From NCBI RefSeq assembly GCF_030316885.1, contig NZ_JASZYQ010000013.1, positions 1 through 64,000 on the forward strand: DNA of 64,000 bases, read 5' to 3'. Shown here piece after piece: positions 55,330 through 64,000 of this stretch (position 1 is its first letter; each line of letters begins with the position of its first letter). This DNA comes from Variovorax jilinensis (GTDB lineage Bacteria > Pseudomonadota > Gammaproteobacteria > Burkholderiales > Burkholderiaceae_C). The notes under the pieces were generated by a model. The model did not search any database. It was not told where the DNA came from and saw only the letters and a list, made by a program, of their open reading frames with translations. Made by a program: the position numbers and the translations under genes.

Positions 55330-55748
55330 TGTCCTAGAACTGCTCCGTGGGGATATGGTGAAGATGCACCCCGTGCTCGGCAGATCCCTGACGGTCAACA
55401 CCCCCCATCGGCCTCTACGTTCCGCCGCGCGATGGATAGGCCGAGGCCCAATCCGCTCCTGTTGTCACCAACCTGCACAAGCGGCTGAAAGATGGACGTG
55501 GTCGTTCCTGGTGGAAGACCTCCGCAGTTGTCCTCCACGTCCAGCAGAACATGGTCGCCCTCGGCATAGGCGCCTAGCGAGACCTCTGTGTGCGCATGCG
55601 TGAACTTGAATGCGTTGTGAAGCAAGTACACCAGGGCCGCCAGCAGCAGGTCTCGATTCCCGGAGATGCCGAGGGTGACGTCTACATCGGCAACCGAGAA
55701 CATGCAGCCCTTGGGGCTCGCGTCGACCCAAGCGGCATTCTCTCAGCA
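55330..55748 (-). pseudogene. Histidine kinase ATPase-domain remnant
   Basis: The frame has an N-box (LVYLLHNAFKFTHAHTEV), G1 (LLDVEDNCGGLPPG) and G2 (RSGLGLGLSIARRNVEADGG), then a shift at about 55400 to VLTVRDLPSTGCIFTIS, the normal last strand. Upstream it stops at a TGA near 55750. There is no dimerisation or histidine segment left. Confidence 0.75.
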
Positions 55749-55971
55749 TCATTGCGGTCCATTCCGTTCTTCGACTGCCCCATTCGCCACCTCGGTCTGC
55801 CATGAGGCAACGGATCGCTTTCTGCGACCTCAAGGACTGCAGGATGCGCCTGCATGACTGCTGGCGAGGTGCGGAGTGCGGCTTGGACTGGGCCCGTCGA
55901 GCTCGAACGCTGAGCTCGCGAGCATCGAGGTTTCGGACGACCGGACTGGCTGGGCTTTGAGTTGAGCCCCG

Positions 55972-57393
55972 TCACCCTTGCATCAGGGATGTCGCAAGTT
56001 GGCCGACAGTTTGCATGGCCGACGTAAAGCGCGGATCGCCGCCGTGGCCATAGTTCAGGCGCAGGCAATGCGTGAAGCGCCTGTTGGCGGAAAACAGCGG
56101 CCCCGGCGCCAGGCTGATGCCGTGCTCACGCGCCAGCGCGTGCAATTTGGTCGTGTCCACGCTCTCGGGCAATTCGAGCCAGAGAATATAGCCGCCCTGC
56201 GGTGCTGACATGCGCGTTCCGGCGGGAAAGTTGGCCTGCACGGCCTCCATGGCGACAGCCAAATACCGGGCGAGCGCTGCGCGCATGCGCCGCAGGTGCC
56301 GGTCGTAGCCGCCACGGTCAAGGTAGGCGGCGATGGCCGCCTCCGAGGGAATCGCCGGCGAGAGTGTGTACATGAGGCGCATCTGCTCAATCTTCGCGGC
56401 GAATCGTCCGCCCGCAACCCAGCCGACGCGGTAGCCGGGCGCCAAACACTTCGAGAAGGAGCCACAATGGATCACGAGGCCTTTGGCGTCGAACGCCTTG
56501 GCAGGCAGCGGCTTCTTTGCGCCGAAGTAAAGCTCGGCATAGACGTCGTCTTCGATCAGCGGAATCTCATGCTCTGCGAGCAGCGCAACCAGCGCCTTTT
56601 TGCGATCATCGGGCATCAAACTTCCCAGGGGATTCTGGAAGTTCGTCATGAGCCAACAGGCCGCGACGCTATGACGTTTCAGCGCTGCGGCCAAGGCGTC
56701 AATGTCGATGCCCCAAACCGGCGAGGTCGCGACCTCAAGCGCGCGCAATTGCAGTCGATCGAGCGCCTGCAGCGCGGCGTAAAACGTCGGAGACTCCACC
56801 ACCACCACGCTCCCCGGCCTCGTGACCGCCTGCAGGCTCAGGTTCAGCCCCTCCATCGCGCCATTGGTCAGCACGACTTCGGTGGGAGAGATGACCATTC
56901 CGTCCATCGCGTAGCGCAATACGATGTGACGGCGCAGCGCCTCGTTGCCCGGAGCGAGGTCCTCGACCAAGCGCCATGGATCGAAGTCACGCATTTCGCT
57001 CCCGAGGTGTCGCGCCAGTCGCGTGAGCGGGCACAGCGACGGGCTCGGGAACGCCGAGCCGAGCGGTACGAACTCGCGGCGGTTCATTGAACCCAGCAAC
57101 TCGAAGACCAACTGGCCAGTGTCCACCAGCCTCGCTCGTCCATTGGGCCTCGAATCGTCGGGCGCCGTTATTTCCGCCTGGGCAAGGTCTCCTTTCACGT
57201 AGTAACCGGAGCGGGAGCGCGCCTCGACCAGACCGCGCGTTTCGAGCAGATAGTAGGCTTCAAATATGGTCGTCCGGCTGAGGCCGCGGGCTGCGCTCGC
57301 AGCTCGCACCGAGGGAAGTCGGTCGCCCGGCCGCAGCATTCCGGAGCGGATCAGCTCAGCAATTTCGTTCGCATAGCGTTCGTAGAGGTTCAT
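55972..57393 (-). CDS. MocR/PdxR-type GntR regulator with aminotransferase domain
   Basis: 473 residues. The N-terminal GntR winged helix (YANEIAELIRSGMLRPGDRLPSVRAASAARGLSRTTIFEAYYLLETRG) precedes an aspartate-aminotransferase-like fold with VVLTNGAMEGLNLSLQ, IEDDVYAELYFG and the PLP lysine in HCGSFSKCLAPGYRVGW. The start is 57393; the longer open frame to 58881 continues through the divergent gene and is not real. It probably regulates the LLM gene 189 bp away using a PLP adduct. Confidence 0.92.
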   Translation of the reverse strand: MNLYERYANEIAELIRSGMLRPGDRLPSVRAASAARGLSRTTIFEAYYLLETRGLVEARSRSGYYVKGDLAQAEITAPDDSRPNGRARLVDTGQLVFELLGSMNRREFVPLGSAFPSPSLCPLTRLARHLGSEMRDFDPWRLVEDLAPGNEALRRHIVLRYAMDGMVISPTEVVLTNGAMEGLNLSLQAVTRPGSVVVVESPTFYAALQALDRLQLRALEVATSPVWGIDIDALAAALKRHSVAACWLMTNFQNPLGSLMPDDRKKALVALLAEHEIPLIEDDVYAELYFGAKKPLPAKAFDAKGLVIHCGSFSKCLAPGYRVGWVAGGRFAAKIEQMRLMYTLSPAIPSEAAIAAYLDRGGYDRHLRRMRAALARYLAVAMEAVQANFPAGTRMSAPQGGYILWLELPESVDTTKLHALAREHGISLAPGPLFSANRRFTHCLRLNYGHGGDPRFTSAMQTVGQLATSLMQG

Positions 57394-57582
57394 GAATTCA
57401 AGGAAGGGGGCTGCTCCATTTGCACAAGGCGTCGCCTGCATTAGGCACCCACATGTTTCGGTGCGGACAACAGTAGTTCGCGTCCGCCCGCACATGTCGC
57501 TGTCCTTGGGCAGTTTTCGCAGCAATCGGGAATACTGGCGCCCTCGCCCTGCGTACGCTTGCGCCATCAAACAGGAGCGCGC

Positions 57583-58626
57583 ATGCTGAAAGTCAATTCG
57601 ATGGCCACGGTCGACGAAGCGCCAGGCTTTAGTCGCATGTTCCGCGTGGGCTGCCTCACGCTCGGCGTCTTCTTCCCCATAGAGGCCTACATGGGCGATG
57701 AGGCGTCGATGCACGACCAGGAGCGGCTTGCGCAGCGCGCCCAGGCGCTCGGCTACGCCGCCCTGTGGGTGCGCGACGTGCCGCTGCGCGATCCGAGCTT
57801 CGGCGACCTCGGTCAGATCTACGATCCCTGGGTGTACCTCGGCTGGATTGCGGCACACACGCAAACGATCGCGCTGGCCACGGGCTCCATCGTGCTGCCG
57901 CTGCGGCACCCGCTGCATGTGGCCAAGGCCGCTGCCTCGGTCGACCGGCTGTCGGGCGGCCGGCTGGTGCTGGGTGTGGCGTCGGGCGACCGACCGGTGG
58001 AGTTCCCGGCCTTCGGCGTCGACATCGAACGGCGCGCCGCCCTGTTCCGCGAATACTTCGAGGTGATCCGCCGCGTGCTGGAGCGCGAGTACCCGACGTT
58101 GACGTCGACGGCCGGGGTGCTCGCCGCCAACGCGGACCTCGTGCCCAAGCCGGTCGGACGTCTGCCGATGCTCGTCACCGGAAACAGCGGGCAGCCGCTG
58201 CCGTGGATCGCCGGGCATGCCGACGGCTGGATCACCTATCCGCGCGGCATCGATCGCCAGGCCGAAACGGTGGCGCGCTGGCGCGGCGAGGTCCATACCG
58301 CCAAGCCGGGCGCCTTCAAGCCGTTCGTGCAATCGCTCTACGTCGATCTCGCCGACGATCCGCACCTGCCGCCGACGCCCATCCATCTCGGGTTCAAGGC
58401 CGGGCGGCACTTCCTGCTGCGCTTTCTCGACTCGCTGCGCGTGGTCGGCGTCAACCACGTCATCCTCAACCTCAAGTACGGCGCGCGGCCGGCGTCCGAG
58501 GTGCTCGAGGAGATCGGCACCGAGGTGCTGCCGGCCCTGGCCGACGCGCAGAGCGACAAGCCTGTTGGCGGCGAGTTGGAACCTAGCGATGCCGAGGTCA
58601 ACGAAACGCTCGCGCCGCAGCATTGA
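57583..58626 (+). CDS. LLM-class flavin oxidoreductase
   Basis: 347 residues with the luciferase-like barrel: LAQRAQALGYAALWVRDVPLRDP, LATGSIVLPLRHPLHVAKAAASVDRLSGGRLVLGVASGDRPVEF, VTGNSGQPLPWIAGHADGWITYP. The family uses FMNH2/F420 and usually acts on sulphonates, ketones or organosulphur compounds. Start Met at 57583 follows CAGGAG. Divergent from the MocR gene. Ends in a DAEVNETLAPQH tail. Confidence 0.92.
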   Translation: MLKVNSMATVDEAPGFSRMFRVGCLTLGVFFPIEAYMGDEASMHDQERLAQRAQALGYAALWVRDVPLRDPSFGDLGQIYDPWVYLGWIAAHTQTIALATGSIVLPLRHPLHVAKAAASVDRLSGGRLVLGVASGDRPVEFPAFGVDIERRAALFREYFEVIRRVLEREYPTLTSTAGVLAANADLVPKPVGRLPMLVTGNSGQPLPWIAGHADGWITYPRGIDRQAETVARWRGEVHTAKPGAFKPFVQSLYVDLADDPHLPPTPIHLGFKAGRHFLLRFLDSLRVVGVNHVILNLKYGARPASEVLEEIGTEVLPALADAQSDKPVGGELEPSDAEVNETLAPQH

Positions 58627-58898
58627 GGCGTGCGCCTCAGGAGACCACCGATAAAGCGCAGCTTCGTTTTCCTCGCCACCAAGCTCGGGGCGCGGCGCGG
58701 TCCCTGGCGATCCCGCCGGTGGCTCAGTTGGGGCAGGTACCGTTGCACGCGGAGTGCCCATCTGGCCCGGTCGGAATTGCGCGCAACTGGTCATGTTCGC
58801 CGGGCGCTTGATTGCCGAGAATCGAAGGCTTGACCCGAGGCGGCGACACACTCGCGCGGCATCTGGCCGCCACGCCGCCACGGGCAGTCACACGTCAG
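58627..58898. other. Intergenic, 272 bp, no gene
   Basis: No supportable gene. Likely promoter of the downstream two-gene unit. Confidence 0.4.
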
Positions 58899-59162
58899 AT
58901 GAAAACAACCGAAATGCTAGAGCTCGAACGGGCACTCCACTCGATCGAACTCATCTTGGCCGCCCGCTACGGCGACCATGAATTTGCGCCCTGGTCCGGC
59001 CCCACCAATCTAGGCGAACTGCCTCCGCCAGCGCAGGAGGTCGTCATCCGCAGGGTCGAGGAGGCCAACAAGGCATCCCAGGAGCGCGCAGCCATTCATT
59101 TCTGCCTGACGTCCGCCGCCAGGCTGCTGACGGTGACACAACTCCTCATGACCACCTCATGA
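58899..59162 (+). CDS. Hypothetical protein, 87 aa
   Basis: 87 residues (MKTTEMLELERALHSIELIL onward), amphipathic helices with SSAARLLTVTQLL-like end (TSAARLLTVTQLLMTTS). No domain recognised. Its stop overlaps the start of the next gene (ATGA at 59159-59162). Met 58899 is chosen because the frame upstream to 58812 is not protein-like. Confidence 0.5.
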   Translation: MKTTEMLELERALHSIELILAARYGDHEFAPWSGPTNLGELPPPAQEVVIRRVEEANKASQERAAIHFCLTSAARLLTVTQLLMTTS

Positions 59163-59341
59163 CCGAACCCGTCTACCGGTCGCCCGAGCATCACGCCCGG
59201 CGGCTACGGGACCTGGTGGACGAAATCCGCGCCGGGGCGCGGTCCGCCCACCAGGCCGCATTGATGCTGCTGGGCCAGGATACAGGCTCGGCCCGGGCCG
59301 TCGATGGGGCAATGCAACAAGCTGCCGGCAGGAACACTTGA
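59159..59341 (+). CDS. Hypothetical protein, 60 aa
   Basis: 60 residues (MTEPVYRSPEHHARRLRDLV onward). It is translationally coupled to the 58899 gene by a 4-base overlap. Its motif AHQAALMLLGQD loosely resembles AYQAGLLLTGRD in the protein at 59868-60167. Function unknown. Confidence 0.45.
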   Translation: MTEPVYRSPEHHARRLRDLVDEIRAGARSAHQAALMLLGQDTGSARAVDGAMQQAAGRNT

Positions 59342-59583
59342 GCCGAACGGGTGCGGGAGAAATGGTCGCGATCGAGCGTTTGCGGACCGGCGCTTCACCC
59401 ACTGCGTGCGCATCAACTAGGTCATGGAGGTGACGGGCGCTTCCTCCCCGCAGTCCGCAAAGTGGGCGAGTTGGCGGTTCGACTTGCCGCGAGCTGACTT
59501 TGAATTTCCCAGATCGAACTTGAGGTGACTACGCGCGGCCATTGCGAGGCACAAAGAATTGGCTCGGCCGCTGTCACTCAGCT

Positions 59584-59862
59584 TCAGATAGATCCCCCTC
59601 GTTTGGCCGGGAGGTCGAGCTCCAGTGGCGCCGTGGGCGCGAAGTGCTCGTCGTCGACCTGCTGCTCGAAGTCCCATGCGACCAACCTGAAGCCGACTGC
59701 GTCAACAGGCCAAACCGTGACGCATCGGCCAGCTTTCAATTCGCTGGCTGCGTATTGCAGCGCTTCCTCCATTCGTGCAAACGAAGTCGCTGCACGGCTC
59801 TGCTCGTCGAGCGGTTGCGGTGTTGAAACCGCCGCGGTTCGCGTGTTGACAGAATTCTTCAT
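59584..59862 (-). CDS. Hypothetical protein, 92 aa
   Basis: 92 residues beginning MKNSVNTRTAAVSTPQPLDE. A central helix, FARMEEALQYAASELKAGR, leads to VTVWPVDAVGFRLVAWDFEQQ. The frame extends upstream to 60102 through the next gene but family-like sequence begins at 59862. It lies 5 bp after the 59868-60167 gene, so the two form an operon. Confidence 0.5.
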   Translation of the reverse strand: MKNSVNTRTAAVSTPQPLDEQSRAATSFARMEEALQYAASELKAGRCVTVWPVDAVGFRLVAWDFEQQVDDEHFAPTAPLELDLPAKRGGSI

Positions 59863-59867
59863 CGCAC

Positions 59868-60167
59868 TCAGTCCCTTCCCGTCAAAAGTAATCCCGCCTG
59901 GTAGGCCATGCGTGCCGCCATCTTGATTTCCTCGAGTAACGCCTTCAAACGCTCTGCGCCATCCCTGGCCGTCAAGGATTCGGGCTGGACCATCAGTTGA
60001 TGCGCAACGCCCATGAGCATCCTCGATGACTCGAGGCTCTTCTGAACCGCGCTCCGGTCCTGCGCGGTGACATTCGATTCGAATGCATCGTCGCTCTTGC
60101 ACCGGTCGAGCATGACTTCTATCAATTGGCGGGCGATCGCCATGTCCATCACTTCAGGGGTTTTCAT
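59868..60167 (-). CDS. Hypothetical helical protein, 99 aa
   Basis: 99 residues, almost wholly helical (MDMAIARQLIEVMLDRCKSDD, SSRMLMGVAHQLMVQ, LKALLEEIKMAARMAYQAGLLL). Met-rich and leucine-rich faces suggest oligomerisation. It precedes the 59584-59862 gene. No family recognised. Confidence 0.5.
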   Translation of the reverse strand: MKTPEVMDMAIARQLIEVMLDRCKSDDAFESNVTAQDRSAVQKSLESSRMLMGVAHQLMVQPESLTARDGAERLKALLEEIKMAARMAYQAGLLLTGRD

Positions 60168-60411
60168 TCCGATCTTCCAACGCCGAATCAGGAGCGCCCG
60201 GCAACGAATCGCAAAGGAAGGCAGTGTTGCCGACCATGCACCGGCTGCATAGGGTCAGTTCCAACGCATTCGGGCGGTCCAGTTCGGGGGACAGGAGAGC
60301 CGCCGATGGACTGGCCCGGTCGAACTGGCACCGACTGACCCTGTTCGGCGCAGGCCGGGTTGCAAACAATCGGAACACCGGAGATCGAACGGGTTCTTCA
60401 CACCAAAGACA

Positions 60412-61722
60412 ATGCGATTCAATTTTTTCAGCCGCCCGCGCGCGGCCGCAGCATGCGATGTGGCGAACGAGCCGGCCGTCAGCGAGGCCATGCACGTCGA
60501 GCCAGGCGGCTTCGTGACCTACGCCCTTCTGTTGGACGCCCAGAAGCGTGTCAAGGGCTACAAGCTCGCATGGCGCATGGCATTGCCAAATGGCGAGCCG
60601 AACGCTTTCGAGAACTTGCGGGCGCTCCTCTCCTGCGTCGCGACGAACCTCAATCCTCCCAAGACCGGGTGGCGCCTTGGCAGGCTTGTCCTCTTCTTCG
60701 ACATGACGGTCGACGGGCTCTTCCTGAATGAGTTGCAGGCCTTGCCACCGGAGAACGTCGTCCTGTGCATGGGTCTCGACGACCTGATGGATGCGCACAT
60801 CCGGTCGACGCTGCTGAACCTTCGCACGCAGGGTTATGGCTTCATGCTGTGCGGCGCCGAGGTGCTGCCTGAAGACCTCGAGCTGTGCTCCATCATCACC
60901 TACGTGGACGTGGGTGACGGCCATCCCGAACTCGTCACGAACATCCGGCGCGAACAGCCGCTGGGGACGCCGATCATTCAGCCGATCGCCACGCACATGG
61001 CAACCTGGCAGGACTTCGACGCTTGCGCCGCGCGCCGCCTGGATGTCTTCGTGCAGGGCACGGAAGCGATCGTCCCGACAATGGAAGCGGGGGCTAGCCT
61101 GCAGCCGGAATCCATGCTGATCGTCCGCCTGATGCAGACGATCCGACGCAATGAAGACTTGCGTACCATCGAAGCCGCCCTCAAGCATGACGCCGCGCTG
61201 ACCTACCGCCTGCTGCGCCACATCAATTCGCCCGGCATCGGAATCGGCGTCCAGATCCAGTCGCTCCGCCACGCGGTGGCCATGCTCGGCTATTCGCCGC
61301 TGTTCCGATGGCTTTCGGTGCTGCTGGCGACGAGCAACAAGGGCAGCGCGGCGTTCATGACGAAGAAAGCGATCATCCGCGGCCGGTTTGTTGAGCTGAT
61401 GGGCCAGGGGATAGTGCCGCGGGACGAAGCCGACAACCTGTTCGTAGCCGGCATGTTTTCACTCATCGATCGCCTGCTCGGCGTCTCCCTGGAAGAGGTG
61501 CTGGAAAAGGTCCAGCTTTCCGAATCGGTTCAGCTCGCGATCTTGAAGCGCGAGGGCGTGCATGGACCCTTCATCGCATTGGCTGAATCCTGCGAGGTCG
61601 ACGGCAGCGAGGCGGCGCATTTGTCCGAGTCGCTCTTCATGAGCGCGGAGAAGGTGAACGCCGCGCACCTGTCGGCATTGGCATGGGCGCAGGACGTGGC
61701 CCCTGTGGAATCAGCCTGCTAA
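60412..61722 (+). CDS. EAL-HDOD signalling protein (YuxH-like)
   Basis: 436 residues. A degenerate EAL-like half (FVTYALLLDAQKRVKGYKLAW, then VLCMGLDDLMDAHIRSTLLNLRTQGYGFML) precedes an HDOD domain (LMQTIRRNEDLRTIEAALKHDAALTYRLLRHINSPGIGIGVQIQSLRHAVAMLG). The catalytic E-x-L motif is not clear, so it probably acts as a c-di-GMP-related regulator or scaffold rather than a phosphodiesterase. The start at 60412 follows several hundred bases without gene. Confidence 0.88.
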   Translation: MRFNFFSRPRAAAACDVANEPAVSEAMHVEPGGFVTYALLLDAQKRVKGYKLAWRMALPNGEPNAFENLRALLSCVATNLNPPKTGWRLGRLVLFFDMTVDGLFLNELQALPPENVVLCMGLDDLMDAHIRSTLLNLRTQGYGFMLCGAEVLPEDLELCSIITYVDVGDGHPELVTNIRREQPLGTPIIQPIATHMATWQDFDACAARRLDVFVQGTEAIVPTMEAGASLQPESMLIVRLMQTIRRNEDLRTIEAALKHDAALTYRLLRHINSPGIGIGVQIQSLRHAVAMLGYSPLFRWLSVLLATSNKGSAAFMTKKAIIRGRFVELMGQGIVPRDEADNLFVAGMFSLIDRLLGVSLEEVLEKVQLSESVQLAILKREGVHGPFIALAESCEVDGSEAAHLSESLFMSAEKVNAAHLSALAWAQDVAPVESAC

Positions 61723-62045
61723 TGGCCGACTGGTTTTCGACCTGCTCGGCTCCGTGAGACGCGCCGCGTGCGCGGGCAATGCCTCCACCTGGCCTGCAAT
61801 ACGTTGATGAAACTGACCCTTGGCGGAGCGCCCGATCGGGCTCACATCGATGTTCCCATGCTCATACCAGTGACGCTTCGGCCCGAATTGACCTTCTACG
61901 GCCTGGTCGCCCTGCACGCCAAAGAGGCCCTGCGCGACTGCCAGTGCGAAGGTCGGCCGTACTCTCCCATCGCGCAATGAGCACCGCCGGGGCACTGCGA
62001 TAAAGGCCGCCACGAGCGTTCGGCCGACTCGACGAGCTCCGACGG
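61723..62045. other. Intergenic, 323 bp, no supportable gene
   Basis: A minus-strand frame at 61711-62013 (with HWYEHGNIDVSPIGRSAKGQ) and a plus-strand frame at 61768-61980 exist, but neither has a good ribosome-binding site or family resemblance. Confidence 0.35.
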
Positions 62046-62312
62046 TTAGGGCGAGGGCACGCTGCCTTTCACACTGTTGTCATCGCTTGCGCCATACGTG
62101 CCCGGGCAGGGGGTGACCCGCGGCCACCCGTACTCTCGCCCCATCACCGCCCTAGCGAACAGGTAGTTGTTCCTGACGCGCTCGCTGAAATGATCGAGGT
62201 CGACATTGCCCACGCAATCACAGGGAAACGCGAGCGCGCGGCCCAGTTGGTAGAGCGACTGGAACCGCAGCTCGAACGCGACGGCGTTGTGCATGGATGT
62301 CTCATCGGTCAT
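62046..62312 (-). CDS. Small conserved hypothetical protein, 88 aa
   Basis: 88 residues: MTDETSMHNAVAFELRFQSL, then YQLGRALAFPCDCVGNVDLD and HFSERVRNNYLFARAVMGRE. I recall similar short proteins in Burkholderiales, without known function. AGGAGG lies upstream of the start. It overlaps the end of the AraC gene by 11 bp and is probably co-transcribed with it. Confidence 0.65.
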   Translation of the reverse strand: MTDETSMHNAVAFELRFQSLYQLGRALAFPCDCVGNVDLDHFSERVRNNYLFARAVMGREYGWPRVTPCPGTYGASDDNSVKGSVPSP

Positions 62313-63240
62313 GGTGGCCTCCTGATGGATCAATGGGCCGGCTCGAGGCCTCGCGCGCGCTCGTCCGGAATACCTTCGGCGTGAACCCGGTATATCGATG
62401 AAAGACGCCGGTGAAGTGGCCTTGCGTGCGAAAACCCACATCAGCGGCCACTTCGATGATCGGCGAGTCGGTGCCGGCCAGGAGCTCCTTGGCGCGTTGG
62501 ATGCGCTGCAGAAGGATGTACAGGTGCGGCGACTGTTCCGTCGATTGCTTGAACATCCGCGCGAAATGAAAGGGACTCAGATGCACTTCAGCGGCCAGCT
62601 GTTCGACGTGGATCGTCTCGCCGAGATGCTCGGCAACGAATGTGCGGACGCAGCGCATCTTGTGGGCCGCCAATCCGCCGGTGGACATGGCCTTTGCAGG
62701 TCCCGCGGCCACGTAGTTCCTCGCGACGTGCGCAGCCAGCAGGGCGGCCAATGCGTTCAGGAAGCTGGCCGCCAGTCGGTGGCTCGGGAATTCACGGTCG
62801 ACAGCGTCGGCGACTTCGCGGATCAGCGAATCGGTCGCTGCATGGGGTTGGACAAAGCTGAACTCGTCGCTGCCCAGCGCGGCACGGGCCGTCTCGCTGA
62901 AGAAGGGCTCTGCGATGCTGAGGATGAGCGTGTTGGAGCCGGGTCTGTCTGCAAGCGAATGAGGGAGCGCCGGCGGAACAACAGCGACCAGCGGCGCGCG
63001 GACGTAAGCAGTTCGGTCTCGCGCGGCCTCCATGCGATGGGTGGTGAACAGATTCGCGGTTTCCTTCGGCACGAGGATGTCGACAGAATTGCGTGTGCGC
63101 ACGCTGCCGAGATCCGCTGCACCCAGATGCGCAATGCGCATGACCGGATCGCACACAGTTCCTGGAGGCGGAGGATACGGCCGCTTCGGGAAATGGGCAC
63201 TCAACAAGCCGTCGTTTCCGACATGGTTTTCTGCAAGCAT
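62302..63240 (-). CDS. AraC family transcriptional regulator
   Basis: 312 residues. The N-terminal sensory domain (about 1-170) is cupin-like; the C-terminal AraC domain (MRCVRTFVAEHLGETIHVEQLAAEVHLSPFHFARMFKQSTEQSPHLYILLQRI, then IIEVAADVGFRTQGHFTGVFHRYTGFTPKVFR) is standard. A near copy of its last 32 codons lies at 50316-50414. It precedes the 62046 gene in an operon-like overlap. Confidence 0.92.
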   Translation of the reverse strand: MLAENHVGNDGLLSAHFPKRPYPPPPGTVCDPVMRIAHLGAADLGSVRTRNSVDILVPKETANLFTTHRMEAARDRTAYVRAPLVAVVPPALPHSLADRPGSNTLILSIAEPFFSETARAALGSDEFSFVQPHAATDSLIREVADAVDREFPSHRLAASFLNALAALLAAHVARNYVAAGPAKAMSTGGLAAHKMRCVRTFVAEHLGETIHVEQLAAEVHLSPFHFARMFKQSTEQSPHLYILLQRIQRAKELLAGTDSPIIEVAADVGFRTQGHFTGVFHRYTGFTPKVFRTSAREASSRPIDPSGGHHDR

Positions 63241-63463
63241 GGGGCCCCCTTTTTCGTCTGTTTCCTGCGCTGCCGACGACAGGCATGCTGTTCATCTCGC
63301 AAGGGACGTGCCGATGTCGCGAGCGCGGGCGAATGACGCGCTGCTTTGCAAAATCACGAGGCGTGACAAGGGTTTGGGCCAGCAGGACCGCGCTCGCGAC
63401 TCGCTTGATGAGACACGCGGCTGCCGGCCCTCCGTCACCGCTGCCGGCATTTCGGCAGCGCGG
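63241..63463. other. Intergenic, 223 bp
   Basis: No gene seen. It separates the AraC gene from the sigma-54 activator and should hold the AraC promoter. Confidence 0.4.
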
Positions 63464-64000
63464 TCAATTGCGCGTGATGCCGAGCTTCTGCATCTTGGAT
63501 TGCAGCGACGTGCGCTTCATGCCCAGCTTGGCGGCCGCACCGGCAGGGCCGGCGATGACCCAGTTGCATTCTTCCAGGGCCCGCAGGATATGCTGGCGCT
63601 CCATGCGTTCGAGACTTTCGTCCGAGGCATCTTCCGCATTGGGGCGAAGCTTCAATTCGCCGGCCGGGACTTCCAGCGTGGCGCCTTGCGTGAGGATTAC
63701 GCAGCGCTCAATGAAGTTCGACAGTTCACGCACGTTGCCCGGCCAGGAATACTGGCAGAGCGCCGCCAGGCTTTCGGGGGCAATGGTCGTGATCGACCGG
63801 TTGTTGGCGCGCGAGTGAACCTGCAGAAAGTGCTGGGCCAGCACGGGGATGTCGTCCGCGCGATGACGCAACGGCGGCGTCTCGATCGGGAAGACCTTCA
63901 GGCGGTAGTAGAGATCGTCGCGAAAGGTGCGGGCGGCGACCATCCGCGCCAGATCGCGATTGGACGCCGCGATCAGACGCACGTCGGTCTTCTGCGTGTG
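63464..64000 (-). CDS. Sigma-54-dependent activator, C-terminal part (cut by window edge)
   Basis: The last 178 or so residues. RLIAASNRDLARMVAARTFRDDLYYRLKVFPIETPPLRHRADDIPVLAQHFL is the end of an AAA+ sigma-54 interaction domain, and YSWPGNVRELSNFIERCVIL its sensor region. HILRALEECNWVIAGPAGAAAKLGMKRTSLQSKMQKLGI is a Fis-type helix-turn-helix. The AAA+ core, GAFTGA loop and N-terminal sensor (possibly FhlA-like GAF) lie beyond the right end. It would activate RpoN promoters; targets unknown. Confidence 0.92.
   Translation of the reverse strand, partial: HTQKTDVRLIAASNRDLARMVAARTFRDDLYYRLKVFPIETPPLRHRADDIPVLAQHFLQVHSRANNRSITTIAPESLAALCQYSWPGNVRELSNFIERCVILTQGATLEVPAGELKLRPNAEDASDESLERMERQHILRALEECNWVIAGPAGAAAKLGMKRTSLQSKMQKLGITRN

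Noticed and set aside
55972..58881. 969-codon frame joining the MocR gene to sequence antisense to the LLM gene
   Set aside because: Only the part from 57393 downstream resembles the MocR family; the rest mirrors the divergent oxidoreductase.
61711..62013. Minus-strand 100-codon frame (HWYEHGNIDVSP segment)
   Set aside because: No ribosome-binding site or family resemblance; competes with an equally weak plus-strand frame.

Overview
The window is GC-rich with codon use and gene content typical of Burkholderiales. The families present (a Bug/TctC solute-binding protein beside an aconitase-like enzyme, a DUF4142 protein, XapX/YcaC/amidohydrolase genes, a MocR regulator, a partition-type ParA with an N-terminal domain) suggest Comamonadaceae, most likely Variovorax or a close relative; this is an inference from remembered families. 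The window contains a complete plasmid-type replication and partition region, so I read the molecule as a large plasmid or secondary replicon, or a chromosome that has absorbed one. No rRNA, tRNA, CRISPR array or intact insertion sequence was found.

Layout. 0-11 kb: small hypotheticals, a KTSC protein, a remnant of a SRAP (YedK-type) gene, a single-domain response regulator, a GAF protein, a LexA-controlled dnaE2 without imuA/imuB beside it, then a LysR regulator divergent from a TctC-type binding protein and an aconitase-family enzyme with its swivel domain at the N-terminus. 11.2-24 kb: plasmid genes. A ribbon-helix-helix-like gene faces a stbA-stbB-stbC operon across a 365-bp gap, the arrangement known from the oriT region of plasmid R388. 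It is followed by genes mostly on the minus strand that look like a conjugative leading region: ssb, a large ParB-like protein, a degenerate N6-methylase, a DUF932 protein and a RES/Xre-type toxin-antitoxin pair. Three long foldable elements (15158-15327, 18485-18666, 21617-21791) sit directly in front of three of these minus-strand operons. Two share sequence with compensatory changes; the third shares mainly the fold. They are candidate single-stranded-DNA promoters or structured 5' leaders.

24-29 kb: cargo genes (GNAT, DD-carboxypeptidase, patatin, DUF4142). 29-36.5 kb: the replicon core. A Rep_3-type initiator, an iteron array, parA, four 19-bp parS-like palindromes, parB, a small gene and a 640-residue tyrosine recombinase. 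36.5-38.2 kb is gene-poor and ends in a truncated wHTH/NB-ARC regulator.

38-64 kb: metabolic and regulatory cargo. wrbA with a companion gene; a minus-strand operon of isochorismatase-like hydrolase, XapX, amidohydrolase, DoxX and MFS genes; LuxR- and AraC-type regulators; then a stretch rich in gene fragments (umuC tail, receiver, AraC tail, hsp20, FAD oxidoreductase, histidine kinase) among intact LtrA, DsbA-like, Old Yellow Enzyme and hemerythrin genes; and finally a MocR/LLM pair, small hypotheticals, an EAL-HDOD protein, an AraC regulator and a sigma-54 activator cut by the right edge.
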